64,000 bases of DNA from Pontiella desulfatans. GTDB taxonomy: Bacteria; Verrucomicrobiota; Kiritimatiellia; Kiritimatiellales; Pontiellaceae. Position 1 is the first letter of the stretch; every line of letters begins with the position of its first letter. Positions 1-10,900 of the stretch are shown here, piece after piece. The stretch is taken from positions 124,001-188,000 of the forward strand of contig NZ_CAAHFG010000005.1 in the NCBI RefSeq assembly GCF_900890425.1. The letters run 5' to 3'. The position numbers and the translations under genes were made by a program. The notes beneath the pieces are model-generated. The model was not told the origin of the DNA and did not search any database. It was given only the letters and a program-made list of their open reading frames with translations.

Positions 1-1
1 A

Positions 2-529
2 CACCGGGCGGACACCGTATTCCTGCTTTCGAACGGATGGGGTCATATTTTCACCGAAAAAGCCCCGGCCGAGGCCTGGAGTGCATCAAAAATGGCCAAA
101 TACAAAGAAATTGAGAAAAAGGCTATGGAAAAGCTGGCCGAAGAAAACAAGGAACGGAAAGCGAATGGTCAGCCGGAGCGCGTGCTGGTTGGCGGATCGG
201 TTATCAATACATATTTTCCGGGAACGGAACATCCTCCACAAGCCGAACTCTATTGGTATACACCCAAAGAAATTGCCCAGTCCTGTGTCAACCTGCGCAA
301 GGTGAACAGCACCGATTTGCCGAAGAAAAGCGGGTTGAGTTCTCGAAACAGGAAGATACGTGATTTATTTGCATTTAACGTGATTCAGTTTGTTCCTGAG
401 TCCGGGGGACAGGAGGAAGCCCGGTTCAAGGAGCTCAGCGGGATGCTCGACGGCGAATACCGTTCCCTGCCGGGTTTGAAAGCGATTGAGAGTTATTTGA
501 AGACTGAATCCGGAAAATCCACAAAATAA
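2..529 (+). CDS. C-terminal part of a hypothetical protein, possibly von Willebrand A-like (5' truncated by window)
   Basis: The reading frame is open from the first bases and ends with TAA at 527-529, so only the C-terminal 175 residues are present. It begins ADTVFLLSNGWG, which resembles the central strand of von Willebrand type A domains (x-D-T-x-F-L-L-S-D-G). The middle is a charged, helical lysine/glutamate-rich stretch, followed by a possible second half near residues 120-140. An internal ATG at 92 has no convincing ribosome site and is probably not the start. The VWA assignment is inference from one short motif and could be wrong. It does not resemble the secreted modular proteins downstream and is probably not part of that locus. 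Confidence 0.55.
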   Translation, partial: HRADTVFLLSNGWGHIFTEKAPAEAWSASKMAKYKEIEKKAMEKLAEENKERKANGQPERVLVGGSVINTYFPGTEHPPQAELYWYTPKEIAQSCVNLRKVNSTDLPKKSGLSSRNRKIRDLFAFNVIQFVPESGGQEEARFKELSGMLDGEYRSLPGLKAIESYLKTESGKSTK

Positions 530-531
530 GA

Positions 532-627
532 AATCTGTACGACCTCTACCGAACTGTGGATACACACGCTCGTATTTTCCGTTACCTTAATGAGCGTCGT
601 GAAATGGGCGGATTCAATTTTGTTTAG
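532..627 (+). pseudogene. remnant of a protein C-terminus, homologous to the remnant at 33203-33355
   Basis: Translation gives a short tail containing LYRTVDTHARIFRYLNERRE, ending in TAG at 625-627. The ORF at 33203-33355 carries LYRTVDIHSRIFQYIDEHHE in the same arrangement, with no gaps over about 85 bp. Differences are spread as in a diverged coding sequence, so both look like decayed copies of one protein. I do not recognise the family; a transposase-like origin is possible. Each copy sits just before a gene of the modular secreted family (665 and 33397). Confidence 0.45.
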
Positions 628-664
628 GATGAGATAGAAGAGCAATTTTTACAGGAGTTTTAGG

Positions 665-3073
665 ATGAAAATAAGATGGAAGGTCTATTTGGCCATTATG
701 ATTTCAGTGTCCGCTGCGCACGCGGCAACCTGGGATGGCAGCGAATTAGACGGCTTATGGACGAATGAACTGAACTGGGCCGGAGACGCGTTGCCGACTG
801 ACGGCGAAACAATTGATATTTCCACTGGGGATACGGTTTCCGGGGAGGGGCTTTCGGGCCAGGTTCTTCCGAATGGAAGCACGGTTAACCTGAGCGGGAA
901 TTCCACCCTGACCCAGCCGGGCGGAGCTATCCGGATGAATGGATCCACCCTGAATGTGGCTTCCGGCTCGGGCCTGACCGGCAATGGGTTCTGGGATCTG
1001 TCTGGAGCGACCCTCAATTTTGAGGATGGGGCCATCGCGACCATGGCCGACTGGGAACAAAAGGGAAACAATACGTTCAAGTTTGAACTGAGCGCATCGG
1101 GATTTACAAAACTTGAGCCGGGTAATCTTCGACTGGGCGGCGGCGCCACCATGGCCAATGCTACGTATATTGCCGATTTGCAGAACTATTCGGGCGGAAC
1201 GGGAACCGTCACGCTGGTTGATTTCGCCAACGATTTTGCGGGAGTGACAGCAGAATCCTTTTCGGATTCAACCCGGTACGTTACGAATTCGGGGGTGTTT
1301 ACCAATTCGACCATCACGTTCGATGTGCTAAACGACGCGATCGTGTTGAATATTCTGGATGTGCTGCCGCCGGTGATTCCCCCGGTAACCTGGGATAATG
1401 AAAGTGGCGACGGTTCCTGGACGACAGCATCCAACTGGGATCCGGACGGTTTGCCGACCCTGGCTGACGATGTACTGGTCGGAACGGGTGGTGTGGTGAC
1501 CAACGGACGGAAAGAATTTGCCTTCCTGGAGATCAAAAACGGGGCCTCGGTTACCTTCAGCGAAAACCTGGAACCGGGAAATGTGATTTCCAATGCAGGA
1601 ACAGTCGATGTTGATGGCGTATGGCGCCTGCAGGGCAGCGAGGTTAACCTGGCCGGAACCGGCACTCTGGGAGCTAATTTGACCTTTCTCGATACCAGTG
1701 ACGGAACCCTCAATTTTGAGGATGGGGCCTCCTTTAATAATACCGGCATGGCGGTTGAGCTGAAGGCTTCCCCGACCTTTGGCTTTAAATTGTCGGAGAC
1801 CGGCTTTGCTACCGTGCAAGCTGGAGAACTTCTGAATGCTGGATCCGGCTCCACGACTACCACATGGGAAAACGTGACGTTTGAAATCGATGCAACGGAC
1901 TATGATCTTTCTAACGGAAAAACGCTGGTGCTGATGGACTTCACCAACGTGGCATGGAAAGGCTCCGACGAAATCTTTGATCCGACTGTAACGGTTGAAG
2001 GCGGCGTCGGAACAATGGCGTTTGATGAGGTTGAACATCAGGTGGTTCTCAGCCTGTTTGATGTCGTGGTTTGGGATGACGGCGGTTCCGGAAGCAGTTT
2101 CAGCACCGCCGAAAACTGGGTCGGCGATGTTGCCCCGGTCAGCGGATCCCAATCGGTTGCCTTCAAGAGTTCCATCAGTTCGGTTACGGCCTATTTCCTG
2201 TCGGAGTTCACCATCGGTTCGAATCAGGTGATGCTCTCAGAAGGGAACTTTGTTCCCATGCGGATTGGTGACGGGGCCGACCTGACTATTCAGTCGGGCG
2301 GTGTGCTGGACTTTACTTCCGGCGGTAACGGCATTCTGGCCCAGTCCGGGGCCGGCGATGTTGCAAATGTATCGCTGGAGGGCCAGGCCGCGGCATCCGT
2401 TCACTTCTATTATCCCCAGACGAACTGGACGCATACGTTTACTCCGAATGCATCCGGTATAGGAACCTTTGAAGTGAAACAGCAACTTGTTCTCGAGGGA
2501 AATCTGGTGGTAGACGTAAGTAATTATGATCCGGCCAACGGAACCGACCTGGTGCTCTTCGATTATGGCACACTGACCGGAAGCGGCTCGTTTGCCGATG
2601 TTACGGTGATCGGTGAGGACGATTATACACTGGTATATGATTACGATATCGACGGCAACGGTGATCTGGGCATTGCCCTGATTGTACCGCCGGCTCTCAC
2701 AGCTCAAGGCACCCCATACACATGGCTGGAAGACTATGATCTGGTCGTCAGCAATGAATATGAGCAGGCCGATCTTGAAGATACCGATCTCGATGGCTTG
2801 CTCAACTGGCAGGAATACCGGGCCGGAACCAATCCGACCAACAGCGCATCCGTTCTTGAGGTGAACAGTGTGACGGAAGTGGGGATAGATCAATATGACG
2901 TGGCCTGGCAGTCAGTGGCCGGCAAGACCTACAACGTGGTATCGGTCAATAACCTTCAATACGGTTCGCCGGTCACCAATGCCTCGAATGTCGTCGGAGT
3001 AGAGACGGAAACGGTCACTACGGTGACGGTCAGTTCGGATGCGACATTCTTTACGGTCGAATTGGCAGAATAG
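665..3073 (+). CDS. secreted modular beta-rich protein, three repeat modules plus TSP3-like and C-terminal domain
   Basis: This 802-residue protein starts with a typical signal peptide (cleavage near AHA-ATWDG, residue 20). Three modules follow at about 22-235, 241-465 and 467-670. The first two open with a W-D-x-x-x-x-D-G-x-W-x-x-x-x-N-W motif and contain blocks such as LNFEDGA and FKLSETGF; the third is more divergent. The opening motif resembles secreted proteins annotated with autotransporter-associated beta-strand repeats. Near 707-735 lies a calcium-binding thrombospondin-3-like segment (DTDLDGLLNWQEYRAGTNPT). The last 65 residues form a domain shared with the proteins at 4054, 7943 and 13190. 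No catalytic residues are apparent, so a binding, scaffold or surface role is inferred. ATG at 665 follows an AGGAG-type site. Confidence 0.85.
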   Translation: MKIRWKVYLAIMISVSAAHAATWDGSELDGLWTNELNWAGDALPTDGETIDISTGDTVSGEGLSGQVLPNGSTVNLSGNSTLTQPGGAIRMNGSTLNVASGSGLTGNGFWDLSGATLNFEDGAIATMADWEQKGNNTFKFELSASGFTKLEPGNLRLGGGATMANATYIADLQNYSGGTGTVTLVDFANDFAGVTAESFSDSTRYVTNSGVFTNSTITFDVLNDAIVLNILDVLPPVIPPVTWDNESGDGSWTTASNWDPDGLPTLADDVLVGTGGVVTNGRKEFAFLEIKNGASVTFSENLEPGNVISNAGTVDVDGVWRLQGSEVNLAGTGTLGANLTFLDTSDGTLNFEDGASFNNTGMAVELKASPTFGFKLSETGFATVQAGELLNAGSGSTTTTWENVTFEIDATDYDLSNGKTLVLMDFTNVAWKGSDEIFDPTVTVEGGVGTMAFDEVEHQVVLSLFDVVVWDDGGSGSSFSTAENWVGDVAPVSGSQSVAFKSSISSVTAYFLSEFTIGSNQVMLSEGNFVPMRIGDGADLTIQSGGVLDFTSGGNGILAQSGAGDVANVSLEGQAAASVHFYYPQTNWTHTFTPNASGIGTFEVKQQLVLEGNLVVDVSNYDPANGTDLVLFDYGTLTGSGSFADVTVIGEDDYTLVYDYDIDGNGDLGIALIVPPALTAQGTPYTWLEDYDLVVSNEYEQADLEDTDLDGLLNWQEYRAGTNPTNSASVLEVNSVTEVGIDQYDVAWQSVAGKTYNVVSVNNLQYGSPVTNASNVVGVETETVTTVTVSSDATFFTVELAE

Positions 3074-3139
3074 CAGAAGTTTTGCCGGAGGCCTGCTCCC
3101 GGAGAGCAATGCCACCGCATAAAAATAAAGGAGAACGAA

Positions 3140-3913
3140 ATGAAAAAAGCAGGAATAGTGGCAGGAATGCTTGTGCTGGCCGGGGTGGCGAATGCGGAAA
3201 TTGTATACAGCGGTGATGATGGCGCTGCCTGGAGCGTTGGTGCCAACTGGGTAGGAAATATAGCACCAGGTAATGGCAGTGCGGTCCAAATTGACAGCAC
3301 TAAAGAAGTGAATTGGGATTTCGGCGGCGGATGGCACTCGCCAGGAAATCCAGCGTCGGTCAATCTCGATGGCACGCTAACCACAGTTGGCGCCTTGCGT
3401 AATTGGAGCACCGACTGGGATATTAGCTCAACAGGCACGATCGATCTCGGCGGTAACTGGTTGGTGCTCTGGGGTGGTGGTTCGTCATTTACTTTTGATT
3501 CTGGCGCAACGCTCAACCAAACCTCCGGACGTATAGAGTTTGGTGATAGCGCAGCCACTACCCTCGGGTTTAACCTTGAGGCAACTGGCTTTCAAACCAT
3601 GTCCGCGGGCTTGCTTCAGTTCAACAACCATGTCGGCCAGGGAATCGATGTAAACATGGCCAATTATACCGGAGGTGCTGGCACGATAGTGCTGATGGAC
3701 TTCACCGGCAATAACGGCATGACTGATACGATCTTCAAGAATGACCTCAATGCCACAGTCAGCGATGCCGGTGCATACGCTGGCTCCACTCTGCAATGGA
3801 ACGAAACGACTTCGGCTATTGAACTGAATGTCATTCCGGAACCAGCGACGCTTGGGCTGGTTTGCGGATTCAGCACCCTGGTGTTCTTTGTTCGCCGAAT
3901 CTTTATTATGTAG
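3140..3913 (+). CDS. PEP-CTERM protein with a single repeat module
   Basis: The product has 257 residues: a signal peptide (to about residue 20), one copy of the module found in its neighbours, and a C-terminal PEP-CTERM tail. The tail is VIPEPATLGLV, then a hydrophobic segment, then the arginine pair in FVRRIFIM at the very end. PEP-CTERM tails are known to be recognised and cleaved by exosortase in Gram-negative bacteria. No exosortase gene lies in this window. The module is closest to the subtype in 7943 and 13190 that contains FGGGWHSPGNPA and LVLWGGGSSF. The ATG is preceded by AAAGGAG. A strong terminator follows the stop, so this gene closes the first transcription unit. Confidence 0.88.
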   Translation: MKKAGIVAGMLVLAGVANAEIVYSGDDGAAWSVGANWVGNIAPGNGSAVQIDSTKEVNWDFGGGWHSPGNPASVNLDGTLTTVGALRNWSTDWDISSTGTIDLGGNWLVLWGGGSSFTFDSGATLNQTSGRIEFGDSAATTLGFNLEATGFQTMSAGLLQFNNHVGQGIDVNMANYTGGAGTIVLMDFTGNNGMTDTIFKNDLNATVSDAGAYAGSTLQWNETTSAIELNVIPEPATLGLVCGFSTLVFFVRRIFIM

Positions 3914-3927
3914 CCTTTAAAGTGATG

Positions 3928-3957
3928 CCGCCCGTCGATCAGGCGGGCGGTTTTTTT
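3928..3957 (+). terminator. intrinsic terminator after the PEP-CTERM gene
   Basis: CCGCCCG (3928-3934) pairs perfectly with CGGGCGG (3944-3950) across a 9-base loop and is followed by seven T residues. It lies 15 bp past the stop of the 3140 gene. Confidence 0.88.
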
Positions 3958-4053
3958 GTGCCTGAAATGAGTGAAAAAAGGCGTTTTTTGCGTGATCCAG
4001 GTACTCAATGATTGAATTTTAGCGCCATTTGTGAAACGATATTGGGTTGATTT

Positions 4054-7000
4054 ATGAGTGGAAATTACACAGTCTTATTACTACTTTTCCTCAGTTTCGG
4101 GGTGAGCCGTGCGGCTACTGTTCAATGGGATGGCGGTGGAGCAGATAACCTTTGGTCGACCCCTGAAAACTGGAGCAGCGATGCCGTGCCCCTGGCCGGG
4201 GATGAAATCGTCATTGCCAATGGGGATACCGTTCAGCTGGCTGCTATTGAGTACCTGCCGAATGGGTCTGATTTAACCCTCAGCGGAGGATCGGTGCTTC
4301 ATAAGGATTCCGGGGCGATCCGGCTGAGCGGCTGTACGTTGAATTTAGCCTCAGATGGGGCACTCTCCGGCGATTTCTGGGATCTGGATAATGCGGCCAT
4401 ATATTTTGAAGACGGAGCCTCAGTAAATATCGATGACTGGGAAAACAAAGGGTCCAACTATTTCAGCTTTGAACTGAGTTCGACCGGTTTTGCAAAGCTG
4501 AATGCCGATAAATTCTGGATTGGTGGCGGCACCTCTATTGCTGATGCAACCTACCGGGTTGATCTGGCCGACTATAGCGGCCCATTGCACGATATTATAC
4601 TGGTCGATTATACCGAAAATAAAAGCAGTGTAACATCGAGCAATTTCCAGGATGCAACGATCATAATTGAGAATGCGGGAGCCCGTCCGTATCATCTTGA
4701 GTTTGACGAAATCAATCATGACATTGTGTTGGCCGTAACCGGCACCGTCGCTGCTACGCATGGACTGGCTGTTGTGTTTGATGAGAGTGCGGTGCCGGTT
4801 TCTCTGATCAATCCTGAGGGCGATGAATTGCTCAGCAATACCTCTTCAAAAGGTTTTTATTTACAGGAATTGGATTATTCCGAACGCCGGTTTGACACCC
4901 TAATCGACCTAGGTGGGGGGGGCTATCGTTTCGGGATTTCTGGCTCAACCGAACAGTTTGACCTTTTTATCGGCGGCACCAATGATTACATGACCATGCG
5001 CTTTTTGGATCTGAGCGGATTTGCCCTAGCGGGGGAGCGGTTCTATTTCAGCCTGAACGGGCAGAGTCAGAACCTGCAGGAGCTCGAGCTCGACTGCATG
5101 GTCAAGGCCAATGCCAACCGTAGCGTTTTCCGAGTGGAGCGCCAGAACCTCTGGGAAACCTCGAACAGCAACAAACTCGGTGCATTTGCACTGTATGAAT
5201 TCAAGGATACCGTTCAGGAGGATGAAACTCTGTTGGATCTTTGGGTGAACGAAGGTCTGCCGCACCCTGCAGTAACGGGCGTGTGGGACCGGGCAACTGC
5301 GGAGGCCTGGTTGGACGACTGGGTCGAGATGGCGTACGACACCAGTTACCTGAATATCGTGCCCGACACCGTTGAAGAGCACGATGATTTTATTCCTTAT
5401 GCCGCATCGATGGATGCCAAGGCCATCTACATGTGGAATTCGATCTGGCGGGGGGAATACTGGCTGCATTACCGGCAGAACGACGAAGTCAATCCGGATA
5501 TGTATCCCGCCGGGCAGACCAACCTGCAGGCCTTCAGCGATGGGCTGGCCGAAAACGGCATGAGCCTGATGCTGCACTATCTGTGCGGCACGATAGGCGA
5601 GGAAGATGTGGAATTCACTGCCGGAGCGGTACATCCCGACTTGCAGAGCTGGGGAACGGTGACGCTGACTCAATCCATCTCGGCTGCATCCACCTCCTTT
5701 ACGGTCGTGCCCGATCCGGGGGTGGCCCTGCCGGTTAAAAGCTCTTCTGCCTATCCGGTGGAAGCGCCTCCGGTGATTCCTTCTTTCTTTGAATTTAAAA
5801 CCTTCCGACTTGGCGACGAATGGATCAGCGCTTCATCTGTAACCGACCACGGCAACGGGACCTGGCAGTTGGACGGAGTCGAGCGTGGGAAATGGAATAC
5901 CGTTGCGGACAGTTATTCCCCCGGCGAAGGTTTGCGCGGCTATCTTCGACCCTATAACCAGGATTTTGTACCGGATCCGAATGCTGCCCTGTTCGATACC
6001 ATCGCTACCCGCTGGGCCGAGCTGAATAATGCCCTCGGCACCACCAAATCGGAATTTGACGGCTTTGAAAATCACCGAGCTACCGGTTCGTGGGGGGCGG
6101 AAAAGTTTGCCGCTACGGTGTACGAAAATCTGGATCATCCTTCTACAGCCAATACCAGCGAAGGCCGGCCGCCAAACGCGTGGATCGAGTACCGCTTTAA
6201 CCGGGTCAAGGACGCTTTGGGCGGCACCTTCCAGACCCGGCAGCATGCGGCACTTTTCCTTGGCGATAAATCGCGGATCACGCCCGGTCTTGAAGAGATT
6301 GAGCACGAGATGAACAAGTTCATGAATCTGAACAATCGCGGATTTTCACTGGGTTCCTATGATGTCAAGGGCATGTCGCTCAATACCCTGCAGACGCATG
6401 GTCAGATGGATGCCGTGCTTGATCTTGTTCGCGACTGGAAAGATGCATCGTTTGCCCTCACACCTGCTGAGAGGGCGTCGATGGAAAATTTCAGGGGATA
6501 CGATGGGGCGCGCTCGTCAATCAACGGAAATCATCCCTGGGCGGAATCCCACTGGCGTCTGGACGGCTCCGATTTCAGGAAATGGCATGCGCTGGGTACC
6601 GACCAATATACACATGAATGGCATTTCGGGCAGGAACACGGCACTATTACGCCTAGGTTTTATGTGCAGAATGGGCAGAGCCAATCCCTGGAAGTTCCGG
6701 TGGAATTTGATTCAGGTGCAGACCAAACCCGAATTGTGGGTAGGGTACTGCCGCGTTTTGATCCGGCGTCAGTCGGCAATATTGATTTAATGCCCTATAT
6801 CGGCACCAATGCACTGACGGTTGCGGCAACAAACTCGACCGGTTCCGGGATCTGGAAAGATACGGATTTTAATGTTTATTCGATCTGGCCCAGAGTGGAT
6901 TTTCTCAATCATCGGGGGATTGGATGCTGGGTGACGGGCGACGGCAGCGGTGCTGTACTGGTCATCCGTGTGAAGCGCAATGACAATGCCCGCGATTATG

Positions 7001-7833
7001 CTGTGCCGATTGATTTCACCGGCACACGCTGGATTGAAATTCCGACCGCTGAACAGGCCTGGCGCCTGAGGAACTGGGGCTGGGCGGTGGCGACACGGAA
7101 GTTCATGGACTACGCGGGCGTGAGTTCGGTTGAGGTCGGGATCGGTCATCTTCCGGCAAATACCACCTGCAGTGTTTTGATCGAAGACCTTCAGGGTTTG
7201 GAGGAAAATTCGGAGACCTTGGTTAATCCATCGTTTTCGCTGGGCGAACAGACGCTCAATATTACCGGAAGTATTCCGGTCGAACATCATTTCATCCTGG
7301 AGCCCAACGGAGATTTCACGGTCTACGACGAAGACTGGAATACGGTTTCTTTCCAGGCATTGGAAAGCCCGTTTGTTCCGACCAATCTCACTACGTTCAG
7401 CATGAGCTCGGCAACGGCCTCTTCCAATGTCTGGATCGAAGTCGGCGTGCAGACCTCCAGTGAATCGCTGCACAATCCGGCCTACACGACCAACGGAACG
7501 CCCTGGCGCTGGCTGGGTGAATACGGTTTAGATACCGACCTGATCGACGAAGATGTTGATGGTCACTGGACCTGGCAGGAATACATTGCCGGAACCAATC
7601 CAACCAACCTGTCGTCGGTTTTGAAACTGAGCGGTGTCGCTTCGAGCGGAAACAGCCATGTGCTCAGTTGGCAGGCGGTTATGGGAAAATCCTATTCCAT
7701 TCATTTCGCAACGAACCTGGTTGCTCCCATCTGGGTTGAACAGGATTCAGGCATTCCAGGCATTGAACCCGATTGCACCCATACCGCAATAGTGCATGGT
7801 GCTACAGGGTTCTTCCGGGTTGAAGTCGAATAA
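4054..7833 (+). CDS. large secreted protein with a TIM-barrel-like glycosidase region of unrecognised family
   Basis: This 1259-residue product has a signal peptide (about residues 1-20), one N-terminal repeat module (to about 235), a beta-sandwich-like part (about 240-360) and a central region (about 390-850) rich in aromatic and acidic residues. In the central region WRGEYWLHYR, FDGFENH (near 667) and YDVKGMS resemble the strand ends of a TIM-barrel glycoside hydrolase; the acidic FDGFENH is the best catalytic candidate. A TSP3-like calcium segment (DEDVDGHWTWQEYIAGTNPT, about 1160-1190) and the shared C-terminal domain ending GFFRVEVE follow. I cannot assign a CAZy family. Its place in an esterase/sulfatase cluster supports polysaccharide breakdown. 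The preceding terminator suggests that it starts a new transcription unit. Confidence 0.8.
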   Translation: MSGNYTVLLLLFLSFGVSRAATVQWDGGGADNLWSTPENWSSDAVPLAGDEIVIANGDTVQLAAIEYLPNGSDLTLSGGSVLHKDSGAIRLSGCTLNLASDGALSGDFWDLDNAAIYFEDGASVNIDDWENKGSNYFSFELSSTGFAKLNADKFWIGGGTSIADATYRVDLADYSGPLHDIILVDYTENKSSVTSSNFQDATIIIENAGARPYHLEFDEINHDIVLAVTGTVAATHGLAVVFDESAVPVSLINPEGDELLSNTSSKGFYLQELDYSERRFDTLIDLGGGGYRFGISGSTEQFDLFIGGTNDYMTMRFLDLSGFALAGERFYFSLNGQSQNLQELELDCMVKANANRSVFRVERQNLWETSNSNKLGAFALYEFKDTVQEDETLLDLWVNEGLPHPAVTGVWDRATAEAWLDDWVEMAYDTSYLNIVPDTVEEHDDFIPYAASMDAKAIYMWNSIWRGEYWLHYRQNDEVNPDMYPAGQTNLQAFSDGLAENGMSLMLHYLCGTIGEEDVEFTAGAVHPDLQSWGTVTLTQSISAASTSFTVVPDPGVALPVKSSSAYPVEAPPVIPSFFEFKTFRLGDEWISASSVTDHGNGTWQLDGVERGKWNTVADSYSPGEGLRGYLRPYNQDFVPDPNAALFDTIATRWAELNNALGTTKSEFDGFENHRATGSWGAEKFAATVYENLDHPSTANTSEGRPPNAWIEYRFNRVKDALGGTFQTRQHAALFLGDKSRITPGLEEIEHEMNKFMNLNNRGFSLGSYDVKGMSLNTLQTHGQMDAVLDLVRDWKDASFALTPAERASMENFRGYDGARSSINGNHPWAESHWRLDGSDFRKWHALGTDQYTHEWHFGQEHGTITPRFYVQNGQSQSLEVPVEFDSGADQTRIVGRVLPRFDPASVGNIDLMPYIGTNALTVAATNSTGSGIWKDTDFNVYSIWPRVDFLNHRGIGCWVTGDGSGAVLVIRVKRNDNARDYAVPIDFTGTRWIEIPTAEQAWRLRNWGWAVATRKFMDYAGVSSVEVGIGHLPANTTCSVLIEDLQGLEENSETLVNPSFSLGEQTLNITGSIPVEHHFILEPNGDFTVYDEDWNTVSFQALESPFVPTNLTTFSMSSATASSNVWIEVGVQTSSESLHNPAYTTNGTPWRWLGEYGLDTDLIDEDVDGHWTWQEYIAGTNPTNLSSVLKLSGVASSGNSHVLSWQAVMGKSYSIHFATNLVAPIWVEQDSGIPGIEPDCTHTAIVHGATGFFRVEVE

Positions 7834-7848
7834 AGGTGTGAAAAGCGC

Positions 7849-7866
7849 ATCCACCAAACGGTGGAT
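7849..7866. other. short perfect hairpin between modular genes
   Basis: ATCCACC and GGTGGAT form a perfect 7-bp stem around AAAC. It begins 16 bp after the stop of the 4054 gene. There is no T-run, so it is more likely an mRNA end-stabilising or attenuating structure than a classical terminator. Confidence 0.4.
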
Positions 7867-7942
7867 AGTCAAATTTGGGCCGCTGTCATATCTTGGTTAC
7901 GGTATCAATAGGAAACTCTAATTTTAAAGCAGGAGACGGGAA

Positions 7943-10900
7943 ATGGTAAAAAAAAATTCAATGATCGGAATGTGGATGGCTCTCGCCGTTGCAGCCCAGG
8001 CCGCATCGGTCAGTTGGGACGGAGAAGCAGCCGACAATAACTGGACGAGTGTAACCAACTGGTCGGACAATCTTGCCCCGAATTATGGTGATGATGTGAC
8101 CATCGATAGCGCATCGGTGAATTATGATGCCACAGCAGGCGCTGGCAGTTTTCTCGGGGACTCGCTGACTCTTTCCGGCACGGCAACACTCACGGCAAAT
8201 ACGGTGATCCGCTTTAACGGGGCTGATGTCAATGTGGGCTCGAATGCGTCGCTGGCCGGTTCCTCTTATTATGATTTCAACAGTTCAACGGTAACGTTTG
8301 ACGCGGGAGCGACCGCGACGATCGGTAACTGGGAGCAGAAAGGCTCTCCTACATTTCAGTTTAATCTCAATGCCGATGGATTTCCCGCGCTGACACCCGT
8401 CAACCTGCTTCGCAGTACCGGCATGGAGAATGTCACCTACATCGTTGATCTAGCCGCCTACACTGCTCCGGCTTCCAATATGACTCTGGTTGCTTTTAAT
8501 AACGCCGTCGGTCTGACCGATGCCGCGTTCCAGACGGCAACACTGATGGTTACAAACGCCGGCAGCTACGATGCCAGTCTGGTTTGGGTGGATGAAATCG
8601 ATTCGATCGTTCTCGATATGGGCGTTATCGAATACGACGTTGCATGGGTCGGCGGCGGTGCCGATAACAACTGGCTGACGACGAACAACTGGGATAATGG
8701 CTCCGGAACCGCTAATGGCGACGTGGTAGGGATCGGCAGTGAATATACAGTGAATTGGAATTTCGGTGGCGGTTGGCACTCACCGGGTAATCCTGCCGCG
8801 GTCTATCTTGACGGCACGCTGACTTCAAGTGATGCCCTGCGTTCCTGGAGTACCGTATGGAATATCGGTTCAACCGCCAACCTCGATCTTGGAACCAGCT
8901 GGTTGGTATTTTGGGGAGGAGGTTCCTCCTTTATTTTTGATGCCGGTGCAACGCTCAATACTTCCGGTAACCTGCAGTTTGCGAACCATTCAGAAATCAC
9001 TCTTGGGTTTAATCTAGATGCCGATGGTTTCCAGGCGTTGAGCGCAGGAGGATGGTTGATTGATGGTTTTGCCGGCCAGACGATTAGCGTGGATATGGCC
9101 GATTTTACCGGACCGCCCCAGAATATTACCCTCATTGATTTTGTCGCTGGCGGTGCCATGACGGCTGACACATTCACCAACTTCAACCTGGTTGTCGCCA
9201 ACAACAGCGGTTACCCCGCCAATCTGATCTGGGATGAGGCTACCGCTTCGATCGTTCTCGATATGGGCGTGATTGATTATGATGCCATCTGGGATGACGG
9301 CGCCTCCGACAGTGATTGGATGAGTGCCACCAACTGGAATACGGATACGGTGCCCGGCAGTGGCGATACGGTCCTGATTGGAGCCGGAGAGGTCGTCACC
9401 AACGTCCCGAACGTTTTTGCCAAACTGTATATCGGAACAGGTGCAGACGTAACCTTCGGCACTCAGTTTCCGGTTACGGCGAATGAAATTATATCGGACG
9501 GTCAACTTGATTTTCCCGGCGGCGTTGTGCACCTGAACGGTGCCACCTTAACGCTCGGCACTAACGGAAGCTTGAAATCAAGTATGGGCTGGCTGGACCT
9601 GCTCAACGGTTCGATTTATTTCGAGAACGGTGCGTCCTTTGGAAACACCGGAATCAGTATCGAGCACAAAGGAAACAACACGATCGGTTTCAAACTCTCT
9701 GAAACCGGGTTCACCACTGTGCAGGCCGGTGCGCTGTATGCCGGGAACAACGGTCAGTTTGTGGCTGGTTGGTCGAATGCCACCTATAACATCGATATTT
9801 CCGAATATAACCACACGAACGGTCTCTCCATCGTATTGGCGGACTACACGTCCGTCTTCGGCGGAACCTTTGATCCCACGGTGAACATTGAAGCGGGCGA
9901 CAGCGGCCTCGATGCGGATCTTTCCCTGAACACGACGGATTCCAGCCTGGTGCTGACCATCGACCCGCCCGGAAATGACGCGCCGACGGCGTACGACCAG
10001 ACCGTTACACTGGGGGGTACCTCCTCGGTCGCCATTGTGCTGATCGCAACCGATCCGGAAGATGATGCGCTTACGTACAATGTGGTTGACCTGCCGACGA
10101 ACGGCGTCCTGTCCGGAACCGCGCCGAATCTGACCTATACCCCGAATGTCGGTTCCAGTGGATATGATACCTTTACATTCACTGCGCAGGACTGGCAGAA
10201 GGTATCCAACACCGGAACGGTGTCGATCCTGCCCATCCCGCAGACGGCTGCTGAGCTTTGGGACACCTATCATAATTCCATCCTGAATGATCCGCTCAAT
10301 GTCGAGTGGCTCAAGTCCTGGACGGAAGACGATATCACCATCCATTTCATCCGCTACGAGCTGGGTGCATGGAGCGGAACCCAGACCAACGCAACGCCGA
10401 AAATCGCCGCTTACTATGCGTATCCTACCGGTGGAACCAATCTGCCCGGGGCGGTTATGATTCATGGCGGCGGACAGCGGGCAATGGCCTCATACACTAA
10501 ATACTGGGCGGAGCAGGGCTATGCTTCCATAAGTATCAACTGGGGCGGGCTTCCGCAGGAAGAGGGTTATCCGAATACCGACTGGGATGGACTCGCCTCC
10601 GGCTTTACCCGCGAGGGCGTAACCGATGCGATCTTCCATAACTGGACCGATCCCGCTGTCTACAGCGATGGCAGTACGCTTTTTGATGTGCCGCACCCGC
10701 TCAACAGCAGCTGGATGCATAACTCCTATGCCACCCGCCGTGCGCTGACCTTCCTGCAGAGTCAGTCGATCGTGGACGGTACGAAGCTGGGCCTGACGGG
10801 CCACAGCATGGGCGGACACACCACGGTGCTGTCGTCGACCGATCCGCGCCTTACCTGCGTAACGCCCTCGGTCGGCGGTTCCGGATTCCTCTATGAGGAC

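Noticed and set aside
665-3073. Classical autotransporter with outer-membrane beta barrel
   Set aside because: The repeat motif resembles autotransporter-associated strands, but no C-terminal barrel or terminal aromatic residue is present in any of these proteins.
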